DNA of 9,992 bases from Candidatus Sivonenia alaskensis PMM_0068 (GTDB lineage Bacteria; Cyanobacteriota; Cyanobacteriia; Gloeobacterales; PMM-0068), in contig CASBPW010000134.1 in assembly GCA_949127685.1 (NCBI GenBank), positions 1 to 9,992 on the forward strand, read 5' to 3'. Position 1 is the first letter of the stretch. Each line of letters starts with the position of its first letter. The notes under the pieces were generated by a model. That model made no database searches. It had not been told where the DNA came from and worked only from the letters and a program-made list of their open reading frames with translations. Positions 6,495 to 9,992 of this stretch are shown here, piece by piece. The translations under genes were made by a program, and so were the position numbers.

Positions 6495-6594
6495 AGGGGA
6501 ATCTTTATCGTTTTTCTAAGAGGAAACCTAGGGGCCTTGTGACTCTCATATTACGTACCTTCTCCTGATTTGGATGCAGACTTAAGAAAAATTC

Positions 6595-6623
6595 CTACCG
6601 CTCCGACTACGGGCACGCGGTAG
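6595..6623. repeat. 7-bp GC-rich stem-loop in the peroxiredoxin Q upstream region
   Basis: CTACCGC (6595-6601) and GCGGTAG (6617-6623) are perfect complements. Inside, CCG (6603-6605) can pair with CGG (6610-6612) around ACTA. The element ends 28 bp before the Shine-Dalgarno, in the 170-bp gap between divergent genes. It could be an operator or an mRNA structure. No T-run follows on either strand. Confidence 0.45.
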
Positions 6624-6664
6624 CATGGCAAGAGCGAAAATGAACGCACTTCAGGAGAAACCTT

Positions 6665-7102
6665 ATGAGTTTGGCTGTTGGCACCAAAGCCCCAACCTTT
6701 ACGACACAGGATACAAGTGGCAAGACGGTTTCCTTAGAAAACTATGCAGGCAAAACGGTAGTCCTATACTTTTATCCTAAGGACGATACCCCAGGCTGTA
6801 CCAAGCAAGCCTGTAGCTTCCGGGACAACTACAGTGCCTACCAAGACAAAGACATTACGGTGTTTGGGGTCAGCATGGATAACGTAGCTTCTCACCAAAA
6901 GTTTACGGAGAAGTTCAATCTACCTTTCCCCCTCTTGGCAGACACCAACGGAGCGATCGCTAAAGCCTATGGAGTGGATGGCGGCGGCTACGCCAAGCGC
7001 GTCACTTTTGTTATTGACGAAACGGGCAAGGTTGCCAAAGTCTATGACACGGTGAAGACAGATACCCATGCCAGCGACATTTTGGCAGACCTAGGGCTAT
7101 AA
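6665..7102 (+). CDS. prxQ: Peroxiredoxin Q / bacterioferritin comigratory protein
   Basis: Thiol peroxidase that reduces hydrogen peroxide and alkyl hydroperoxides, with thioredoxin as the usual electron donor. The 145-residue protein is the normal size. Peroxidatic Cys45 lies in DDTPGCTKQACSFRD, with the resolving Cys50 five residues on, the PrxQ arrangement with an intramolecular disulfide. The thioredoxin-fold segments VVLYFYPKD (32-40), VFGVSMDN and the Arg in AKRVTFVID complete the active site. The ATG at 6665 is preceded by CAGGAG at 6652-6657. There is no signal peptide, so it is cytoplasmic. A strong stem-loop after the stop separates it from the bilin lyase gene, so it is probably monocistronic. 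The only HIP1 octamer I found is within it (6953-6960). Confidence 0.95.
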   Translation: MSLAVGTKAPTFTTQDTSGKTVSLENYAGKTVVLYFYPKDDTPGCTKQACSFRDNYSAYQDKDITVFGVSMDNVASHQKFTEKFNLPFPLLADTNGAIAKAYGVDGGGYAKRVTFVIDETGKVAKVYDTVKTDTHASDILADLGL

Positions 7103-7105
7103 AAT

Positions 7106-7177
7106 GGGGGTCGTCTCTAAAAAGCACAGATTTTGTTCAATGGATTTTGTGCATGTGAAGAGATGACCCTTTATATT
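7106..7177 (+). terminator. Strong stem-loop after peroxiredoxin Q, likely intrinsic terminator
   Basis: GGGTCGTCTCT (7108-7118) pairs over 11 positions with AGAGATGACCC (7159-7169), with one G-U pair. An inner stem GCACA (7124-7128) with TGTGC (7148-7152) lies within it. The sequence right after the outer stem, TTTATATTGATTTAT, is T-rich. The loop region contains a direct repeat of GATTTTGT (7129-7136, 7143-7150). It most likely ends prxQ transcription. Because it precedes cpcS, a leader role in a readthrough transcript is an alternative. Confidence 0.65.
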
Positions 7178-7208
7178 GATTTATCTCATGTGAAAAAGGA
7201 AATTGACC

Positions 7209-7763
7209 ATGGACGTCATGGAATTTTTTAAAAAAAGCGAAGGCAACTGGTTTTCTCACCGGACCGGTCACTATTTAGGTGCTCGTAAGCAAGAAGCCGG
7301 AAAATCAGAAGTCTCTTTTACCTGCTATGAGCGAGACCATCCCAAGGTGCTCGCAGTCTGCGAACTTCATCAGGTGGACCCAGCCAGTGTAGCGGGGGGC
7401 GCAGAAGTTACTTGGACTGGAACGACAGCCTTCGATGAAAAGACTCATCAAAACATGGCGTTCCTAGTCCCTATACCTGATAAATATGACCCTTTATCAG
7501 GGCTGATCCTCCGTAATAAAGGCTATGCCGAAGAAGTTCCCGTGGCCGGCCGTTACCGGATGCACGCCGATGAATCCATGACCCTGGTCACGGAAAATAG
7601 TACCACCGAATCAGAAGAACGCCTTTGGTTTGCAAGCGCCAACCTACGGCTACGTACCGGGGTTATGAAGCACGCTGGTGGGTTTAGCATAACGACATTT
7701 TGTTCGGAAATCCGTCGCCTGCCTCCAGAACCTGCTAAGGCAGAGCAAGAAGTAAAGTCCTGA
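7209..7763 (+). CDS. cpcS: Phycobiliprotein lyase, CpcS/CpeS type
   Basis: Attaches a bilin chromophore (in CpcS-type enzymes phycocyanobilin, to the conserved Cys82/84 position of phycocyanin beta and allophycocyanin subunits) during phycobilisome assembly in the cytoplasm. The 184-residue protein forms the lipocalin-like barrel of this family and matches its pattern throughout. It begins MDVMEFFKKSEGNWFSHRT and carries CELHQVDP (51-58), GGAEVTW (63-69), GYAEEVPVAGRYRM (105-118), ERLWFASANLRLRT (137-150) and GGFSITTFCSEIRR (157-170). The start is the ATG at 7209, 8 bases after AAGGA (7196-7200). A TTG six bases earlier is less likely. The last 14 residues are charged and variable, as usual. 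The gene ends 2 bp from the stop of a convergent gene. Whether it is CpcS or CpeS in specificity cannot be settled here. Confidence 0.92.
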   Translation: MDVMEFFKKSEGNWFSHRTGHYLGARKQEAGKSEVSFTCYERDHPKVLAVCELHQVDPASVAGGAEVTWTGTTAFDEKTHQNMAFLVPIPDKYDPLSGLILRNKGYAEEVPVAGRYRMHADESMTLVTENSTTESEERLWFASANLRLRTGVMKHAGGFSITTFCSEIRRLPPEPAKAEQEVKS

Positions 7764-7765
7764 AA

Positions 7766-8251
7766 CTAACGGCAGCCCAGTGACTTGCGGGTATCCACCT
7801 TCGTCACGGGATTGACCCCTTTTGCTCTCTTGCACAGTGCGGTCACCTCTGCCCCATCAATAATGGCATCGGTGAAGTCCACGCCTGTGACATCGGATCC
7901 TGTAAAAACAGTACCGGTAGCAGTAGTCAGGCTCAAATTGGCATTGATGAGCTTGACATTGATGAACTTAACACGGTCAAGTAGTGCCCCACTCAGATTG
8001 ACATCCGTCAAATCGGAACCACTGACATCGGCACCACTCATCACTGACTTACTCATATCAGCACCTTTCAAATTCATATTCCGCATCGTGGTTTTTACAA
8101 AGCTACCTCTAATCATTTTCTTCCCCGAAAAATCTTTGCCCGTGATGTTAGTGGCATTGTAGTTAGAAACATCAGGTCTATAGACCGTTTGAGCTTGAGC
8201 AGGCGCCAATACAACTAGACACAGAGTCATTCCAAGAATTAAAATTTTCAC
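7766..8251 (-). CDS. Exported pentapeptide-repeat protein (downstream paralogue)
   Basis: Protein of 161 residues with a cleavable signal peptide (MKILILGMTLCLVVLAPAQA, cut before Gln21). A block of A(D/N)LXX-like pentapeptides spans about 40-133 (DFSGK, NLKGA, DLTDV, NLSGA and similar) and should fold as a right-handed quadrilateral beta-helix. The tail CKRAKGVNPVTKVDTRKSLGC carries Cys140 and Cys160, which could form a disulfide outside the cytoplasm. This tail resembles those of cyanobacterial and chloroplast-lumen pentapeptide proteins. Function unknown. The start is GTG at 8251, needed to keep the signal peptide, with GGAG 11 bases upstream. It lies 24 bp after its paralogue, in one operon. 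By hand alignment the two share about half of the residues from DFSGK onward, without gaps. Confidence 0.85.
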   Translation of the reverse strand: MKILILGMTLCLVVLAPAQAQTVYRPDVSNYNATNITGKDFSGKKMIRGSFVKTTMRNMNLKGADMSKSVMSGADVSGSDLTDVNLSGALLDRVKFINVKLINANLSLTTATGTVFTGSDVTGVDFTDAIIDGAEVTALCKRAKGVNPVTKVDTRKSLGCR

Positions 8252-8275
8252 CGTTTCCCATGCTCCGTATATTTT

Positions 8276-8758
8276 TCACTTACACCCCAATGATTTACGC
8301 GTATCTGCCTTTGTGATAGGATTTACGCCCTTAGCTCGCTGACAAAATTCTGCAGTTTGGAAAGTATCAAGGATCGCGTTGGTGAAATCTACCCCTGTGA
8401 TATCCGTATTTTTAAATAGAGAACCCGTAGCCAAAACATCCCGCATATCGGCATTGGTAAGCTTAGCTCTGGTAAAATTTGCTCGGTCGAATAAAGCCCC
8501 GCGCAAGATAGCATTGGTCAGGTCTGAATCTTCAACATTGGTCCGTGCGAAAATGGCCTTTGTCAGATTGGCACCTCTGAGATTCATTTTGCGCATATTC
8601 GTCCGTTTAAACGTAGTTCCAGCCAGGTTTTTACCGGAGAAATCTTGATCACTCAAGCTGACACGATCATACAGTTTTTGGATCGGTTGAGCCTGACCTT
8701 GTGGAGACAAGACGGCTAAAATTAGAGCGAAAGCGAAGAGGGGAACCCAAAATTTCAC
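8276..8758 (-). CDS. Exported pentapeptide-repeat protein (upstream paralogue)
   Basis: Protein of 160 residues. The signal peptide is at 1-23 (MKFWVPLFAFALILAVLSPQ then GQA, cut before Gln24). Pentapeptide repeats run from about 39 to 132 (DFSGK, NLRGA, NLTKA, DLTNA, ILRGA, KLTNA). The C-terminal CQRAKGVNPITKADTRKSLGC has Cys139 and Cys159 at the same spacing as the downstream copy. Location is likely the periplasm or thylakoid lumen. Molecular role is not known from sequence, and DNA-mimic gyrase protection is unlikely because the protein is exported. The start is GTG at 8758, with GGAG 11 bases upstream, the same arrangement as in its paralogue. It is the first gene of the pair and is divergent from the SbcC-type gene across 140 bp. 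Confidence 0.85.
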   Translation of the reverse strand: MKFWVPLFAFALILAVLSPQGQAQPIQKLYDRVSLSDQDFSGKNLAGTTFKRTNMRKMNLRGANLTKAIFARTNVEDSDLTNAILRGALFDRANFTRAKLTNADMRDVLATGSLFKNTDITGVDFTNAILDTFQTAEFCQRAKGVNPITKADTRKSLGCK

Positions 8759-8898
8759 GAGATAAACAGCTCCATGCTATGGGTAAGTTTTAAATTCTGT
8801 TTGTATTTTCCCACGCCCATGACGTTTATTAGCACTAAGGCATAAGCAAGACGTGTACAATTGTCCCGTTAGCTAGCTTAGTTCCGCGCTGCCTCCCC
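8759..8898. other. Intergenic region between divergent pentapeptide operon and sbcC
   Basis: This 140-bp stretch must hold two divergent promoters. TACAAT at 8856-8861 could be the -10 for sbcC, and TACAAA on the minus strand (8808-8803 region) could serve the pentapeptide operon. Neither has a convincing -35. I see no ORF or RNA gene here. Confidence 0.3.
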
Positions 8899-9992
8899 AT
8901 GATCCCTCTTCTTCTACGTATCGAGAATTTTCTGAGCTATCGTTCCTGTGAGCTGAGCTTCCAAGGATTACATACGGCCTGTATTTGTGGAATCAATGGA
9001 GCAGGGAAATCCTCTTTATTAGAGTCTATGACCTGGGCGCTATGGGGCAAGTGCCGGGCACCTTCTGAAGATGACTTAATCCGCTCTGGGACCGAATCTG
9101 CCACCGTAGACATCACGTTTTTGTGCGAAGGTACTGTTTATCGAGTTTTGCGGAGTCGCCCCAGAAATAAAACAGGAGCCTTAGAGTTCCAGATTAGGGA
9201 TGGCGAGCATAACTTTCGGTCCATTAGCCAACGCACCTTACAAGGGACACAGCAGGCTATTGAACAAGTTTTGAAGATGGACTATGAGACCTTTATCAAT
9301 AGTGCTTATCTGCGCCAGGGCAGAGCGGACGAATTTACCCTTAAGAAACCCGCCGAACGTAAGCGCGTACTGGCGGAAATTCTCCGTTTAAGTCAGTATG
9401 ATGCTCTGGCAGAGCAGTCACGAGAACTGGAGAAAGAATTCAAACTTAGTAGTAGTTCACTTAAAGAAGAGATTGAACATCTTGAAATAGAGTTGGACAA
9501 ACGGCCCCAGGTAGAACAGCGCAAGTTGGAAGTCGCGCACTCCTTGAAAGTCGGACGCGAAAAGCAACAGGATCTCGAACAGAAAGGAACCCAACTATCC
9601 AAGCTCAAGCATCAGCGAGAAACTTTACTTTCTCAGCAAAAGTTAGGAATACAGCAAATACAAAATCTGTGTACTACCCTAGAACGGGAAATCACACAGC
9701 ATAAACGCCAACAGGAAAAGGTTACGCAGCACCTCAAGGTTCTAGAGCAAGAGGGTCCTATTTTAGAAGGATGTACAATCTATCAAAAGCTTCAACAAGA
9801 AGACCAAGAACTCTATCATCGATTTAGAAGACAACAGGATCTTTTAGAAAAGAAAAGAAATCTAGAAGAAGAAATAGAAAAGGTGCGGCGCACTATAGCT
9901 TTTGAAGTCCAGACTTTAGAAAGTCGCACGGAAGACCTAAAAAAGCAATGGGCAGAATATCAGCAAATTTTAAATCAGAAACCTAAAGTTGA
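8899..9992 (+). CDS. sbcC: SbcC/Rad50-type SMC-like ATPase, N-terminal part
   Basis: Large subunit of the SbcCD (Mre11-Rad50-like) nuclease complex, which opens hairpins and processes DNA double-strand breaks. Only the first 364 codons lie in the window, and full SbcC proteins are about 1000 residues. The head begins MIPLLLRIENFLSYRSCELSF, with Walker A GINGAGKSS at 31-39 and LLESMTWALWGKCRA after it. The Q-loop Gln140 is in NSAYLRQGRADEF, followed by KKPAERKRVLAEILRL. From about residue 155 the protein is a charged Glu/Lys/Gln-rich coiled coil that runs off the edge. The zinc hook and Walker B are not reached. The ATG at 8899 has no Shine-Dalgarno. No sbcD lies immediately upstream. Confidence 0.9.
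   Translation, partial: MIPLLLRIENFLSYRSCELSFQGLHTACICGINGAGKSSLLESMTWALWGKCRAPSEDDLIRSGTESATVDITFLCEGTVYRVLRSRPRNKTGALEFQIRDGEHNFRSISQRTLQGTQQAIEQVLKMDYETFINSAYLRQGRADEFTLKKPAERKRVLAEILRLSQYDALAEQSRELEKEFKLSSSSLKEEIEHLEIELDKRPQVEQRKLEVAHSLKVGREKQQDLEQKGTQLSKLKHQRETLLSQQKLGIQQIQNLCTTLEREITQHKRQQEKVTQHLKVLEQEGPILEGCTIYQKLQQEDQELYHRFRRQQDLLEKKRNLEEEIEKVRRTIAFEVQTLESRTEDLKKQWAEYQQILNQKPKV

Noticed and set aside
6640..6780. ATG at 6640 opening a frame into the peroxiredoxin gene
   Set aside because: It is out of frame with PrxQ, lacks a ribosome site, and its product is not recognisable. The ATG at 6665 has a good Shine-Dalgarno.
6953..6960. HIP1 octamer GCGATCGC as a sign of a HIP1-rich genome
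   Set aside because: Only one copy was found in about 10 kb, so enrichment is not supported.
7785..8162. 125-codon ORF on the plus strand opposite the pentapeptide gene
   Set aside because: It is the antisense reading of a repetitive coding region. The Ser/Thr/Pro/Val-rich product follows from the complement of pentapeptide codons, and the exported protein on the other strand is convincing.
8379..8648. 89-codon plus-strand ORF opposite the second pentapeptide gene
   Set aside because: Same antisense effect of the pentapeptide repeats, with no ribosome site or family resemblance.

Overview
The window looks like chromosomal DNA of a cyanobacterium. Four products argue for this: a PAM68-type photosystem II assembly protein, a solanesyl-type polyprenyl diphosphate synthase close to those that make the plastoquinone tail, a CpcS/CpeS-type phycobiliprotein chromophore lyase, and secreted pentapeptide-repeat proteins ending in the Cys-containing tail seen in chloroplast-lumen relatives. 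Base composition is moderate and even. Only one copy of the cyanobacterial HIP1 octamer (GCGATCGC, 6953-6960) was found, so the strain does not look HIP1-rich. I cannot name the genus from this window.

Layout. (1) 1-746, minus: an oligopeptide/dipeptide ABC-transporter ATPase, cut by the left edge. (2) 915-1025, plus: a divergent 36-codon single-membrane-span ORF with its own promoter and Shine-Dalgarno. (3) 2596-1102, minus: a two-gene unit, PAM68-like gene then DAHP synthase, 4 bp apart. (4) 2831-4003 and 4100-5071, plus: a class I aminotransferase (aspartate/prephenate type), then the polyprenyl diphosphate synthase. (5) 6494-5134, minus: a b-type cytochrome followed by a Tat-exported molybdopterin oxidoreductase lipoprotein. 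This unit converges on the synthase gene across a bidirectional hairpin. (6) 6665-7102 and 7209-7763, plus: peroxiredoxin Q and the CpcS-type lyase, separated by a strong stem-loop. (7) 8758-7766, minus: two tandem paralogous exported pentapeptide-repeat proteins, ending 2 bp from the lyase gene. (8) 8899 to the right edge, plus: an SbcC-type ATPase, cut by the window.

How the genes fit together. DAHP synthase opens the shikimate pathway and the divergent aminotransferase may act near its end (prephenate to arogenate, leading to Tyr/Phe). Tyrosine-derived head groups and the polyprenyl tail meet in plastoquinone and tocopherol-type quinones. PAM68, the bilin lyase and the exported pentapeptide proteins belong to the photosynthetic apparatus, while peroxiredoxin Q and the molybdenum enzyme/cytochrome pair belong to redox protection or respiration. 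No mobile element, CRISPR array, rRNA or tRNA was seen. I found no clearly new multigene defence or metabolic system. The items most worth follow-up are the small membrane ORF, the Tat-lipoprotein/cytochrome pair, the tandem pentapeptide proteins and several inverted repeats in leaders and gene ends.
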